The translations under genes and the position numbers were made by a program. A stretch of 64,000 bases of DNA, taken from NCBI GenBank assembly GCA_007844125.1, contig CM017564.1, forward strand, positions 13,400,949 through 13,464,948, given 5' to 3'. This DNA is from Sinonovacula constricta (lineage: Eukaryota > Mollusca > Bivalvia > Cardiida > Solecurtidae). The notes under the pieces are model-generated. The model ran no database searches. It was not told where the DNA came from and saw nothing but the letters and a program-made list of their open reading frames with translations. This document shows, in pieces, positions 36,296 through 49,272 of this stretch (positions within the stretch are counted from its first letter, which is position 1; every line of letters begins with the position of its first letter).

Positions 36296-38249
36296 AAATG
36301 TAAGCCCTTACATTTTCTCCCCGCCAAACTACTTTAGAATTTCTCATTATGCCGCGAAGGTAAATTGTCAATAACGTTGCTTATTATTTTCATAGCACAC
36401 GCCATTCACGTGTACTTATAATTTCATCTCTGAGCAGTACCCAACGTTCCACACCCTCACTATCTCAGCTAAATGGCAGATTGAAGACAATTATCGATCG
36501 ATATAATGTTACACACCTTTTAGAGAAATAATGGGCAGGTCAAATTGAAACATATACATTTTCGGCGAATTCAAAGGATAGTGAAGCGCGATCGTTTCCA
36601 AGAGTTTTCTTTTATGCTGCTGTGTTAACCAGAGAGGCCTGCACGACGGAGAGAAAAAAACTCGGTAGAGTATACTGTTCACATTAATGGGGGTTATCTA
36701 GTGATGACAGGGGTAGTTGGATGGTGCTTGACTACTACTTTTTCTTCCTACTTGTTTGTTCTACGTATATATCTATATACACATTTTTAAGCAAAAGCTA
36801 TGGTCCCTTATTTTGGAATGTGGTATTGTGCAGAGGTATTGAACGTTTTTCTCTAGAATATGTGTTAGTACAAATAAGCAGTGTGGGAGAAAAACAAAAA
36901 TTGTGTTTTTTAATTATAAATGTCATAAAAGGCATTAAATAGTTTACACCACGTATATATTTATTGTAACATTGAAGTTGAAGATGCCATATATAACATA
37001 TTATGTACATTAACCTACTCCAGTGAGAATTTTGGACCACAGTGGAACGTATTTTGGCCCACAATTTGGAATGCCTACGGGCGTTCACGTGGACCACGTC
37101 CGGCAGGTAATTATCTTGCTTTTCCCTTATTTTTTATTTCTAAATCACCTAATGAATGTCGATGTTAAGTGATACCGTGTCCGAGTCATAAGTGAAAGCG
37201 GAAACCCCACATATTGTGGGTATCTATCACATTCATAAGACTGCCAAAATGCCCTCTGCTGTGGTATAACGAAGTAAGACGTTACCCCTAGCAGAAAGAC
37301 TACAGTGTCCTTACAGGAGGGGTAATGGTTTCCAAATATGTGAACTTTTCTGCATAATTCTTAGTATTGATATAGTTAAATATTTTTTAGTTTTTTCTCA
37401 GTAATACGACTTTAAGGTATTTGATCCTTAATTTTGCGCGCGAGATTTAAATTCGGCCAATGAGATCGCTCATTTATGTTGTTTTAAAGTCGTACTTGCG
37501 TCTCTATATTTCTTTATTTATGTTTGCATGGTAAATTCGGAACAAAATTGTATTTGATGGGGGTTCAAGTGGAGACGCGGGTTTTAAATATGTTTGATGT
37601 AATTTATACATTCTCAATCTCGAGAATAGAATGAGAATATAATGATTTCGGCTGTATCCGCTGGGGCGAATAACAATGTTGTTTTGGCGACATTTGTGAG
37701 TCGAGTGTCTAGGAATAAGTCCCTTTCAAGTTTTTGTCTTTCTGTATTGTGTTGGCAACACTTAAAGTCTACGTGGTCGAATGATTCTGAGTGGTCGCAG
37801 TGCGGTCAGTTTTAGGTCTAGCTCTGTTTTCTCCACCAACATAGCTGGCCCCTAATCTGAAGATTGTGTAGATTTTCTTACATACTATGCTTTGGTGGTG
37901 GATATTAATTAATAAATGTAACTATTGAATGATGTCCGTCAGAGAATTATTCCGAAATATTTCCTATACCTGGTCCTATTATATGTTTTTTTCTGGTCTT
38001 TACTTCCATCTGTGTAGATATGTATATTTGATTGGCTTTGCAAACTAAGGCTGTTGGTTTTGGTTTTTATTAGGGCCGGATCATCTTGTTTTGACTGTAG
38101 TGGCATGTGTGAGGTCAATATCCAGTGGTGCTAATCCTACCTCTGTTTAGTTGTTCGAGGGTGCTAATTGATTGGGCCGTAGTCTAAGTTCCTTAATTAT
38201 CTTTGTGTGTAGGGCGTATTGATACGCCTAGACCATTTGCCTATACAAT

Positions 38250-39560
38250 GATAAGTTTCCTAATTTGTCATGAGCGTATTGCCTAATAGTATCGCTTTTG
38301 CCCAGCATTTGAGACTACATATATCTATTTTTTCTAATACAGCGTATTCTCCCGTTTCAGCATGTAATGCTTCAATCGTAGCGTAGTTTGGGGCACCTAT
38401 TAGTGTTTAAATAGCCTTATTTTGTTGGATTTGGAGCCGGTTTAGTAGTGATTGGTTTGCCGAGGCGTAAGCTATTAATCAATATTGAACTTTGTTGGTT
38501 GTTAATCATTGGTTATTAACCCCTCTCCCGACCCCATGTGTTTTCCTTTATAGATTTAATTTCAATAGGTCTTTATCGATTCTTCCAATGAGTTGAGTAA
38601 TTTTTTTCCCCCATGTTAATGTCTTGTCGAAAATTAGCCCAAGAAACGTAATAGTATCTCTGTATTCTAGTGTTTGCTTGCATAGTGTAAATTTCGGAAG
38701 TGTGGCATAATTTATATGATTCCTTAGATTTCTGCACACTTGTGGTTGTGTTTTGGTACGATGTATTACAAAGCCAAAATGTAATGACCAATGTTCAAAT
38801 AGGAGTCTTTGTATTGTTTAAATTTCCTTTATTTGGAATATTGCTAATTACCCACACTGCCCTACCATCGAACAATTGTGACATTTTAATTGATTGTATT
38901 GCCCTATTGTACTTGTTCTTGGTGTTGTGTTTATTGACTACGTCATGTACGATCAAGAGTATCGGGGATAAGACACTTCCCTGCAGACAGCCATTCACTG
39001 TGCTCTTGGTTGAAGTTGTAGCGTTCACCTGACGTACTGTTATTTTCCTGTCTTTAAGAAAAAGTAGATATTCATTTAAGCATTTCACCGTGGGTATTAT
39101 ATTTCATGAGTCTGACTATCGGTTCCCCGGCTGATTCAAGCCTGACTAAATTATCTTCGAATGAGTGATTATATCTAGAGCCTGATTGGTTCTCAGATAT
39201 TATATTGTTAGATTTTAAAAAATGAGGAGAGTCAGGTTTTAATCATGTTTTGCATTAGTTTGGTGAAAGAGGATGATACGGATATTAGCCTTTAGGATGC
39301 AGAATCATGGGCTTGCTTTTCATGCTTTAAAATCGGGATGATGACGACTTCGGACCATGAGTCGAGGATTAAACCATGTTCACATTAATTGTTGAATTGT
39401 CGAGGATGACCTGTTTAGACTCATTTGGTAGCTGTTTCTGTAGCTCATACTGAATGCCATCATCCCCTGGGCCCCCTTTTCAGAGTATCTTCTAATTCAA
39501 TCATGTTGACGGGTATATTGTAGTCTAGGTTGGAATAGTTTGGTTCTTTATCTATGAGGT
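38250..39560 (-). pseudogene. LINE reverse transcriptase, decayed
   Basis: Minus-strand pieces in order: NYSNLDYNIPVNMIELEDTL and DDGIQYELQKQLPNESKQ (about 39410-39545), NIISENQSGSRYNHSFEDNL (about 39145-39205), TSTKSTVNGCLQGSVLSPIL (about 38955-39015), and a destroyed catalytic box QLFDGRAVWVISN where F-A-D-D would be expected (about 38840-38880). Then ITFLGLIFDKTLTWGKKITQ (38590-38650), YASANQSLLNRLQ and GAPNYATIEALHAE (38340-38470). Frames change several times. The template-primer and thumb regions are recognisable; catalysis is lost. Confidence 0.75.
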
Positions 39561-40614
39561 TGTTAACGTTTCTGAAGACCGAATCTTTTCTTTGTAAAAA
39601 TGTTGGGTTGTAAACTGCATCACTACTAACTTGGCAGTAATCATCTACTAGGGCTTCTACCTTTTCAATCAGGTCGGTGATAATTAAATCATTGAATTTG
39701 AAGGGATGGTTTTAATGTACATGTGTGCCTTCTATCTTTTTCACAAAATCCCATAGTTCTTTACTTGAAGTTTTATGTGATATTGTGGAAAGATAGAGCT
39801 AGATTAGCTTCATAATTTAAGTTTATTCTAAAATTTATTATCCACGATATAGTATTTTCTCCATTGTTCCCTTGTTTCGCTACTTCAGTGCATTCGCCAG
39901 CCCACCATGGTACTGAATGTGTGGCCCTAGTGTGGTTGTGCTTATATTTGGGTATTGTTTCGTTGGGTAAGTAAATTATTCAGTGTATAATGTCTTTTTC
40001 ATTAATAACAGATAGTTCGTCTCTGCATTTTGTTCTGTAGTTATCCCAGTGTTATTTTCACGCGTTTCTCTTATTAAATTTTTATTGCTATATGGCATTG
40101 TTTTGCGGCGGTATAAGTCTATTTGTGATACTATTTAAACCATGATTACTGCTCCAGGTAGTTTAAAACATATAATTCGCTATTATCACAGATTGAGGCG
40201 GAAGTTATTGATAGATCTTTAGCACTATCTTGGCAGTTAGTGGGCTACCCTTGTGACATGTCCATCATTTAGCATACATAGGTTTTCAGCGTCAAGGAAT
40301 GTGAGCAAATCGTCGGCCTTCTAATATCATAATTTTGACGACTTATCCTCCGAGGGGCGTGGCATTGGTTCTGGACGGTTGGAGCTGGTGTAATAATACC
40401 GTTGTTCTTATTTGTACTATTGTTGTTTGGAGGGCTGGTAATTATTTGAGGGAGGTCGCTGTTTTTTCTCATGTTTGTGTCCTTTTAAGATGACTGCAAT
40501 CTCCTCTGTTGTTTTGCCTGTTAATGTATTAGCTAGTTCTAGTACCTGCTCATGTTCTAGTGATTGGAGAGTGTTTTTATCGGGAATAGGGAAGGCGTTT
40601 TGGTAATTACTATA

Positions 40615-41016
40615 TTAAGTTGAGTGCATGCTTTTTTTAAGTGCGCTTTCCTTAATATTGTTATGAGCCGTTATTTTATGAGCATATTTCATGTAAGCAG
40701 GGTATGCTGCAGCATGGGGCCCAGTGCAGTTCGCACATTTCTTAACATTTTCATTTTGACATTGGCTTTTGGATTGTTTGCTCGAACAGTGAGAGGAGAC
40801 AGCGTCTATCATGCACTTAGATTGGTGATGACCGAATGTTTGGCAGTTGTTGCACCTTTCTTTCACTAGGGCGGGTTTACCCAAGTTGCCCAGTAGATTG
40901 GTCGGCAGATCTTTGGTGGTGAATTTAACGGCTAGGGCATTGTTTCGTGTCACCGTAACTGAATCGACATTTGTTTGTCTTTTAAGTGATTGTTTTAAGT
41001 AATTTGCCCTGGTCAC
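40615..41016 (-). pseudogene. LINE ORF1 (gag-like) zinc-knuckle segment
   Basis: An open stretch of 133 residues. CNNCQTFGHHQSKC fits the CX2CX4HX4C knuckle. A second knuckle, KCANCTGPHAAAYPAY, has lost its final Cys to Tyr, and the middle knuckle is also damaged. Family role: nucleic-acid-binding ORF1 protein that packages the LINE RNA. Upstream and downstream ORF1 parts are separated by stops, so this is not a complete gene. Confidence 0.8.
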
Positions 41017-41659
41017 GGAGCAAATTCAATTATGCCCTTGCTCGGTACGTTTTATTTTACTTTGCCTTTAAAGTCAAGAATTGTTTAGCCTTACTAAGAT
41101 TAAAGGTAAGCCCATACCTGACTTTACTGATTGAGCTGCAGAAGTTGCCTATAGGTGCTGAAAGCCTTACCTATGCCAATTGCTTTTCCCTGGTGAAATT
41201 GGGTCCCGGAAATCATTAGGGTTATCTTAATTGAATTCGATTCTTTTGGTGATGAGCTTTCTAGAGAGAAGGGGTTTCACCTTTTGACGCAAGGTCGTTC
41301 TCAAATTGTGGTCCCGCTTCTACTGCCGCCGCGGAGAAGAATTAAAGTTGGAGGGGAGGGGTGATAAGTCGGTCTTGGTACTTTTGATGTGAACCTACCG
41401 GATCTATTGGGAAGGTGTGAGAAGGGTTAGGGAAGTCTGACACGTCCTGACTTTCAGGAATGTTGCTAGGGGCAGGGAAGGTATTAGGTACAGATGTCAA
41501 GGTGTACATGTCATCTGGTATATATTTCCTATGTCTAGTGGCAGCTTAATGCTGCTCATACATTTGCATCTACCTACGGTTTGCTATGTTGGCTGTTTTA
41601 GCTTCTTTTTTTTCCTGTTAAATTCTCGTGTTGAGTTCCTACTCCTCGATTAAATGTTT

Positions 41660-42024
41660 CATAACACTGCTATATTATATTAAGCGCGTCACTTTTGTAC
41701 TTAGCGGAGTGATTTACACAATTCTACTATAATCTAGGTAACAACTCTTTTTTTCTAAAAAGAAAAAGTCACGTAGACAAATACTGAAGATTGAATTAAA
41801 TTATATGGATCCAAGAAGTTGCTAGAATGAGAAAAAAATAAGACACAATATGCTGCTACTATACCAGGTGAGGTTGACGAGGCTGAGCAGACAACCATAC
41901 ATTACAATTACCTATATGACCTGATATTTTATTTCAATTTTCAAGCGGTCTTTATCACCGGATAGGTAAAAATCAGGTACAACTCTTGAGCACACTTCAA
42001 CACTGATGATAACAACAAACAGAG
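41660..42024. other. Non-coding spacer
   Basis: AT-rich, no repeat or gene recognised. Ends at the SINE target duplication. Confidence 0.4.
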
Positions 42025-42034
42025 AAGGTGAATG

Positions 42035-42357
42035 TTTGTTTATTGTTTATTAGGTTTATCGTCCCACCAACTGTATTTCAGTTATCTGGAGACGGTTTCC
42101 ACTTGAAGCATATATAGTGCTGCCTTCACTGTGTATAGCCTGCCGTGAACACCTGGCATGATACCACACCCAATCACATTATCCTGACACCGGGCCAACC
42201 AGTCGTGGAACTACCCTTATATTTGCTTGAGCGTTAGCAAGGGAGCTATACCACTACCATTTTTAACGACTTTGGTATGTCGCGGCCCGGGAACGAACCC
42301 GGGGCCTCTCGTACCTGGAGCCGACGCTCTACCGATTGCGCTACCAGGTCCGGTGAT
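42035..42357 (-). mobile_element. tRNA-derived SINE, copy 2, with target duplication
   Basis: 323 bp flanked by a perfect 10 bp duplication AAGGTGAATG (42025-42034 and 42358-42367). On the minus strand the head reads as a tRNA-like Pol III promoter: A box TAGCGCAATCGGTAGAG (42327-42343) and B box GGTTCGTTCCC (about 42289-42299), followed by a conserved body and a GTGGGACGATAAACC-type 3' end with an AATAAACAAACA tail. Clean ends make it the youngest-looking insertion here. The GACGATAAACCC tail is probably shared with a partner LINE, which I cannot identify in the window. Confidence 0.88.
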
Positions 42358-42599
42358 AAGGTGAATGATAAGTCCGATCATTCAATGTCTATTTCAAACG
42401 AGTTTACCACTCTCAACAATAGACAAATGACCTCACAAAACCAAGTAAACCTTGGAACTCCTCCAACCAAACAACCAACCCGTAGAACAACACCTCTAGT
42501 TGAACCAACTCTTTAAGGTAGAAACTCCGTTAATGCCAATTAAAGCCTATATCAAGAAAGAAAAAAATCCTGAAAAGTAAACAAAGCTGATCGGTCAAT

Positions 42600-42910
42600 C
42601 GAAGAGAGATGTTTATCAGATGTGAATGTGAATCGGCGAGAATTAGGAATGCGAATGATGTAATTGTGTACGATAATGTACAATGAATAATTAAATAATG
42701 TGAATGATGTCAACCCTCGCAATATCACAGTACCACTTGCACACATCACGCGCGCACATCACGAACACCACTTGCACTCACCACTTGCATGCGTCGTTTG
42801 CACACGTCACAATCACCACTCGTACTCACAACTTAGGCACATAATACTTTCACGTCACGACCAAAACTCGCACTCACAACTTGCAGAAACGATACCACAC
42901 ATTAAAAGCA
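42600..42910. repeat. Degenerate CTCGCAC minisatellite with polarity switch
   Basis: The left part (42617-42700) is G-rich on the plus strand (GATGTGAATGTGAATCGGCG, GCGAATGATG). The right part (42715-42900) is C-rich (CCTCGCAATATCAC, CACTTGCACACATCACGC, CACTCGTACTCAC). So the unit runs minus on the left and plus on the right of about 42705. Confidence 0.5.
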
Positions 42911-42954
42911 AACGCATTACTATCATACATCCCTTGCAAAAAATATGGGCTGTT

Positions 42955-45900
42955 TTAAAACAACTTGAATTTTCCTCGGTCTTAAAATGTCACACTTTAT
43001 ATTTTACACTACACTTTTGTTTCGAAAAGCTTAAAATACGTGATGGGTATTACAATTGATTGTTCAGAATACAATGTAAATGATGTTATCTTGAATTACA
43101 TATCAATTTAATCGGACACAAAATCAACTTAATTAGATACAATACATAAAACAATATCGAGTCTGGCAATTTGTCACAGCGACGTAATTTGACACTCTGT
43201 TGAACAGTTTAATTACATACATATATTTACAAATGGGTATTGTAAAATAAAATTTTTCGTCTGCAAATTGCTAAATATAGTTATTTTGATTAGTTTGTAG
43301 TCATGCTAAATATTAGAGACATATGTGTAAATACTGTTCTTTTACATTTTATACGGCATAACGGTAGATTAATTTATAGTTGGTGTATGTTGTTACAGAT
43401 TTAAATTGGTATATTTGTTGTTTAATTTTTTACATAACATTAACAATATTTGTCTTGGAATTTCGGTTACGATATAACATCATAAAGAATACTTACATAA
43501 GAGTTAAGTGTATTTTCATACGAATTTAAATTACGGAATCTGAACTTAAAATAGCATTCTACTAAAATTGCTACATGTACGTATAGTTCGACACAGACTT
43601 ATAAACACATATCAGCTTGTTGCTATGTCGTGTTTTTATTTAATTATTTTATTTTTTTTGTAAAATGAATATACTTGCTAAAATTAAGTCCGGCTTTTGT
43701 AATATGCTTCTATTGCATACTAAACTTTGCTTTAATAGATTACTCAGAACAGCTGATTTGACAATTTTATGGTGTTTAAGTTAACTTTCATTTAGAATCT
43801 ATCTACCATTGGGTTGGCAATTGTATATATGTCGAACAAGGTACTCATCTAAATACCTTTTCAATTACCAACTGCACTTCTATTTAAACCACATTGAGTA
43901 CAGCTTTAGGTAATGATGACTATAATACATGTTTAACTAGTTATGCCCAAACCAAGGATATTTACCTTAGCAATTACAAGAAACTATTCGAGTGTAATGA
44001 ATCCAGTACCATAGTACGAGGATTTCAATCTCAAACGTTCATGTTCGAACCCAGACAATGATTTAAGATACACCGTCGAGGATTGCGACTTAGTCACATT
44101 CCGCAGCAATAAGAACCTAAGTATATTTACTGAGGATCAGGTAACGAAATAACAGAAAAAAATACCGAATACCCAGTGCAATTCATTGTGTCATCTAATC
44201 TACATGACTTGTTAGAATTGCATGTAATAGATGATGCAGGTTGTTGGAGCGATCATCTGCCCGCTTAACACAAACAAACCTCAATCATGACAAGAAAAAA
44301 ATAACAAAAACACAAACAAACAAACGAACTAGTAAATGGAATGTGACTCGAGACAATCCAAAACAGTTAAACACTAGTTACTCAGAATTGTTTTTACAAA
44401 ACTACTTGTACAGAAGTATGTGAACTTATAAAACGAATAAAAGTGCAATAGCTAAGTAAAAAAACACATTTATGATAAACAATAAACGATAAAAGATCCT
44501 GAGGAAAAAGCCGAAGCTTTAGTAATAATTACGACACTACTAGTAGCAACAAGGCGTTCCCAGCGGGTTTTATTGGAAAAAAAACTAACGTTTATAGGTA
44601 AGAAAATGACTTCTCTGCTTTAAATTTTCTATGATTGGACTAAACAAAGCGTTAAGTACACGCAAAGTTGGCGTCAGGTGAAGACTGTACTCATTACTAT
44701 TTATAGTTACAAATATGTACTTAGATGGAACACATGTGTCCCCCATTCCACATTCTTACGTTCTACTAGCTACTATGTAATTATCTCTGTGTTAATTTCG
44801 ATGATTTATTCGATGGGCTGAAAATATATATGTCTGTTTACTTGTATGACCCCATTTCCCTATGTTGTATATATCCATGTATCTAGAAGACAAAAAAAAT
44901 CTATGTATGTCTCTCTGCTTAATTACCCAACAATACGTACAGATCATCAGACATACAAACAAAGCAAACATTAAAGTAGATGGCCAGCATTATGTATGCA
45001 CTTGCGTAATGCTGGCAATTTAAAAAAATCAATAGCATGAATTAAAAGGCCCCACATTGCTAATAAAACGATAAATATTTTGTCCGACTCTCTCATCTCC
45101 TTACACGCGTTTCAGGCAATAAATGGCACTACACTAACAGACAAGAACTAATTAAAATTAATAGGTAAATATAGTAGGTGAATCTGGCAAAAATGGTGCA
45201 GACTCTCAATGTCCTTAAACATAGGTTTAAAGAGTACTGATGAAACATAGGTAAAACGAAGACTGATGTTTATTTGAATATAAAAAATAATCACAATCAG
45301 AACAATGTAGGCATTAAAAAACACAAAAAAACAAACAAACCCCCCCCCCCCCAAAAAAAAAAACAACAAAAAACAACAACAACAACAACGTCGCATCCTT
45401 TAGTATATGACAGGCGAACAAAAGTTTAAACAACATGATCCTAACATGCCAACCAAGACTTATATCAATAAATAAATATATTTCTTACCAAGGTTGCAGT
45501 GCATCTAACAGTTCACCTTATTGTATAATGTGCATGTGTCATGCACTCTTCATGTTCAAAGCAGCAACAGTTCATTAGATCGTGCATGTCTTAATCTCAC
45601 GTCAATTAACAACACCTAAATGACATTATTTTTAGCTTCGACACTTTGACAACTCCATCATTGCACCCTGCCATAACCTCAATTTGTCACTACGACAGAT
45701 AATCAACAGCTGTCTTATTGAACAATGCGATCAAAAAATGTAACACGTCTTAATTGATCTTTATATCTGAAAAAAATAAATAAACAGAACCTTGTTTAAT
45801 AAACTGGAGAGCAGTAAACAAATCAAGTTTACGTCACTTTCCCAATGACGTGTGTGAAGTGTATATAAAAGCTTTTCCGAACAGAATAGTTTTAAAAAAA

Positions 45901-46814
45901 TGACTATATATAAACTATATCCATCACAACTGTATCCAAAAGGATCAAACGCTAAATAAATACCAAGGAACTGTATTTCACCCTCTCGCTTTTCTCAGGC
46001 TGACAGTTGTATGACCCAGATCCTAGTATCTTGACTATTACCAGAGTAGTTTTCGATTAGAGCTTTAGGAGGAATTCACTTCGGATTGGTATTTTCTCGG
46101 ATGCTTTTAATTATGTTGGATTTTCCCTTTGAAATAGTGTCGTGGAGGGATGTAAAAATGGATTATATGTTCAGTCAAGCTACACCTCAAATGACATGAC
46201 CCAGGTTATAGTTATACGGAATTCCGTACATTTCGCTAAATAACGTGTCGTGTGCATTGGACTATGACGCATCTATGATAAAAAAGTTGTTCATATGCCT
46301 ATATATTTATTTCAAAACACAACGACATCAGCTCCATTTATAAATAAGCATAAAGTAAGACAAAGCGTTCCTGGAATATTAATACTAAAAAGGTGATTGG
46401 AAGAAGAATCTTCGGTATTAGTATCTGTATTTTTATGATAAGTGTCTTGAAGAATATATAGACAGTTCTGATTTTTTATAAACGTTATGATTTCATGAAG
46501 ATCTACGTCTTAAAGGAGTGAATGATAATTAATCTGCCAAAGAGAAAACAGTCGGATCAAGGTGGCATGATCTCATTTAAATTAAAGGAATTTTACTTTC
46601 GATTTGCCATTGCAAAAAAGAGGTAAAGTACTTTAAATTTCGTACTTCTTATGATTTGTATCGTCGATCTAGATAGCGCTGGATATATTGACCTATTAAT
46701 TTCTAAGCATATTTGTTTTTTAAATATTAATGACAAAAACGATATTAGAGGAACTGACTATTATACTCTTACTAAAGCATGTGAAGTTGCTATTGGCTAC
46801 TTAAACTATAAAAG
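42955..46814. repeat. Block G, copy III
   Basis: Colinear with 2341-5754. It has empty sites for the SINE (near 45515) and the solo LTR (near 46735). 43640-45480 and 45700-46590 hold no feature I can name except a C12/A-rich stretch at 45341-45390. Confidence 0.6.
45341..45390. repeat. Poly-C then A/CAA-rich tract
   Basis: (C)12 followed by a 10-A run and imperfect CAA repeats. Confidence 0.85.
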
Positions 46815-48690
46815 GCCTATCATTAATCATTGAAAATAAAAACTACATATTTTTGTTCAAACATAATACGAGGATTTCTTTACCAATTCACCTGTTTGAC
46901 ACGATCGATTTTACCCATTTAATTCGGGCATCGCCACAATACAATTGTGGATTTAAAGACTATCCTTTGAAATATTCTGAAGCGTTATTAAATACGGTCT
47001 CTACACTTTGATCTCTATCAAGATTATTATTTTGTTATGTGTGTCATATATAACAATATGCTGAGTTCAAATAAAGAAAGAAAAAGTGAGGTCACCGACA
47101 ATATGTTTGCGTTATAACTCTATAATATATTAACACTATAATAACTATAAACAACCTATGTGTCATCCAGGTGTTTCATGCCATTTGCAAATGGAATAAT
47201 ACACATCTATACTTAAGGTAATATACTTTTATAGTGTAAAGCAAAGTATTACATAGTGTATATTTTAAACTGACTTATATAACATAAAGTATAACACAAT
47301 TATTGAGAAAAAAATAGATTCAATTGTAACAAAAAATGAAGAAAAAAACAACAACAACAACACACATACAACAAAAAACATGTGGTAAAATATCTGTGGA
47401 CAAAAAGTTAGTGCTAGTGCTTAAAACACGTTTAATTCTTAGTATAATTTATACTTCAAGTAACCTTTACGTAATTCTAAATAGTAAACGTGCGTTTCAG
47501 ACCTCATAACTCAAAGAAAAACTCATTTTTTGACCTTGGGTTGCTGCTCCTTCAATAAAAATTATTCTATTAAGAGTGAGAGTGAACTGTAAAGCTAAAC
47601 AAATCGATACAGAAACAGCAACTAAATTAACAAAAACAGTGTTAATATAATGTAGAGATATTGTCTCAAAACATGTCGGCAAAACGTCAAAAGTCAATGG
47701 GCTTTGCTTTATTTCCAAGAGACCATTCCTATATTGTATTTCTTTCATTTGTTTTTCACTGTAACATATCTTATATGAAAAGTATACTGAATTTAAATAT
47801 ATAAACAAGAAAAAGTGGGCTTCTGTTTTAACAATACGCCGACCATAGGGTTACATACTCTTTTTCAAGCCATGTTAAAAAGTCGTGCAAGAGTGACTAA
47901 GATGATTTTCTAAAGAAAAACATTTTTAATGTGTTGGTTATGATCAATTAAGCAACAACACAGCATTAGGTATGTACACTATAACGTAAAAATACCATAT
48001 ATGCGGTTTCCAATACACAATGATAATTTGCCCACTATTATTATAGAAAAAAAGATGCGCTTTTTTCAGTTTTGGCAAATTTCTTTGCTTTGTTTGGTCA
48101 TGTTTGTAGTTCTATGTATGGTGAACGTGTGTACATAAAAGGAATGATATGGTTTACGTTTTAGTAGTTGAAATATTTTTGTAAAATGGGTACAATTGGA
48201 GGATGTGCTCGCAAAGATTTCGGCAAATTTAACCAATAAATAACTGAACAAACTGAAATAAAAAAAATGCACATGTTTCCTTTTAAATCTGGAATTGTGC
48301 AGAAGTAAGTGTCAAAGTGAAAAAGTAGGAAGAAAATACAGATCATGTTTACTCATACCGGAATTCTCTTACCTCATCGGCTTTTGAGCACTTTAGCTCT
48401 AATTTACCTACATAATTTCCTTTCTAATGAATACCTCCTATGCGCAACCTTAATATACAGCGCAAAATACCCCAAGTGTTTTTAAAGTACAATGTAGTCA
48501 AAGGACTGCAGAATTTATCGCTAAGTGTAAATGCTTCGCTGATCAAAATGCGTATACGGGTAATTCTTAAGCCATCAAGAAATAGGTGGCGGAAATAGCT
48601 GAGGGCTTGACAGAAACAGCCTAGCGTAAACCATGTTTTAAATCCATAGTGTATAATAAAAATCAGTTTGGTGTCTTAGGCCCTCTATCT
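46815..48690. repeat. Block D1, copy III
   Basis: Colinear with 5755-7744 and 22417-23990. Ends in GCCCTCTATCTAC directly before a 29 C run. Non-coding. Confidence 0.65.
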
Positions 48691-48691
48691 A

Positions 48692-48720
<29 letters not shown>
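48692..48720. repeat. Poly-C tract of 29
   Basis: An uninterrupted C29 exactly where D1 is joined to E. In copy I the corresponding E end has only C5 (14276-14280). The length in the assembly may not be exact. Confidence 0.95.
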
Positions 48721-48722
<2 letters not shown>

Positions 48723-49041
48723 AGCCTATGTTGGGTTGTAAAAGAATAAACCAGTAATTATTTTATACGAAGAAATGCTTGACCATGAATACGGCACTAA
48801 ATAGATTGTGGTCGAATTAGTCCAGTCCTGAAATTTGGAATACGAATTTGACAATCGATATGTTTAAGCTTTAGTTCTTAAGAACACACGACCCAATCAA
48901 GACACTGCATCGTTTAAATTGCCGACACAGCGTTTATGCTGTTTGAATTACCAGATGAAGTTATTACGCACGGTACGTTACCGACATCAAACTATTATGT
49001 CATTCACATTACCGACTTGACGTTATTATGCCATCATTATA
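48721..49041. repeat. Block E (left part), copy III
   Basis: Colinear with 14281-14595. Interrupted at CATTATA by the transposon that follows. Confidence 0.7.
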
Positions 49042-49069
49042 CAGTCCTGGCATCGTACCAGTTGTCCAA

Positions 49070-49272
49070 AACATCGTATATCGTGCGTATTTCTATCGGA
49101 AACGTATCGTATGGTAACGTAACGTATCGTGTAACGTAATAGGCCTATCGTGAAGTAACGTAACGAACCGTATCGTAAATGGTACATCGTATCGTATCGT
49201 ATCGTATCGGACCGTAACGCTTATGACAAGACCGTGGTATCGTAACGGAACGTATAGTATGGTAACGTAACA
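49070..49272 (+). repeat. CGTAT/CGTAA pentamer array, left
   Basis: Imperfect repetition of CGTAT, CGTAA and TATCG units, with one pure stretch of four (ATCGT) units at 49186-49205. Confidence 0.75.

Larger units (their letters stand above)
37320..41650 (-). mobile_element. I-type LINE, longest copy B
   Basis: About 4.3 kb on the minus strand, the most complete copy of the family at 20345-22416 and 61520-63501. From its 5' end (right): proline-rich ORF1 N-part (about 41370-41520, PNTFPAPSNIPESQDVSDFP), zinc-knuckle region (40615-41016), ORF1 end (40269-40472), the post-endonuclease VPWWAGECTE motif (about 39890-39915), RT (39560-38250), RNase H with HIYTDGSK (37998-38022), and 3' region. Multiple stops and shifts. 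The endonuclease domain (about 40200-39950) is too short and probably deleted. Confidence 0.75.

Noticed and set aside
36058..36374. Proline/glycine-rich frames on both strands
   Set aside because: Explained by the C-rich tandem repeat.
49070..49272. Telomere-like repeat
   Set aside because: The unit is CGTAT/CGTAA, not TTAGGG or a known variant, and it is confined to the ends of a TIR element.
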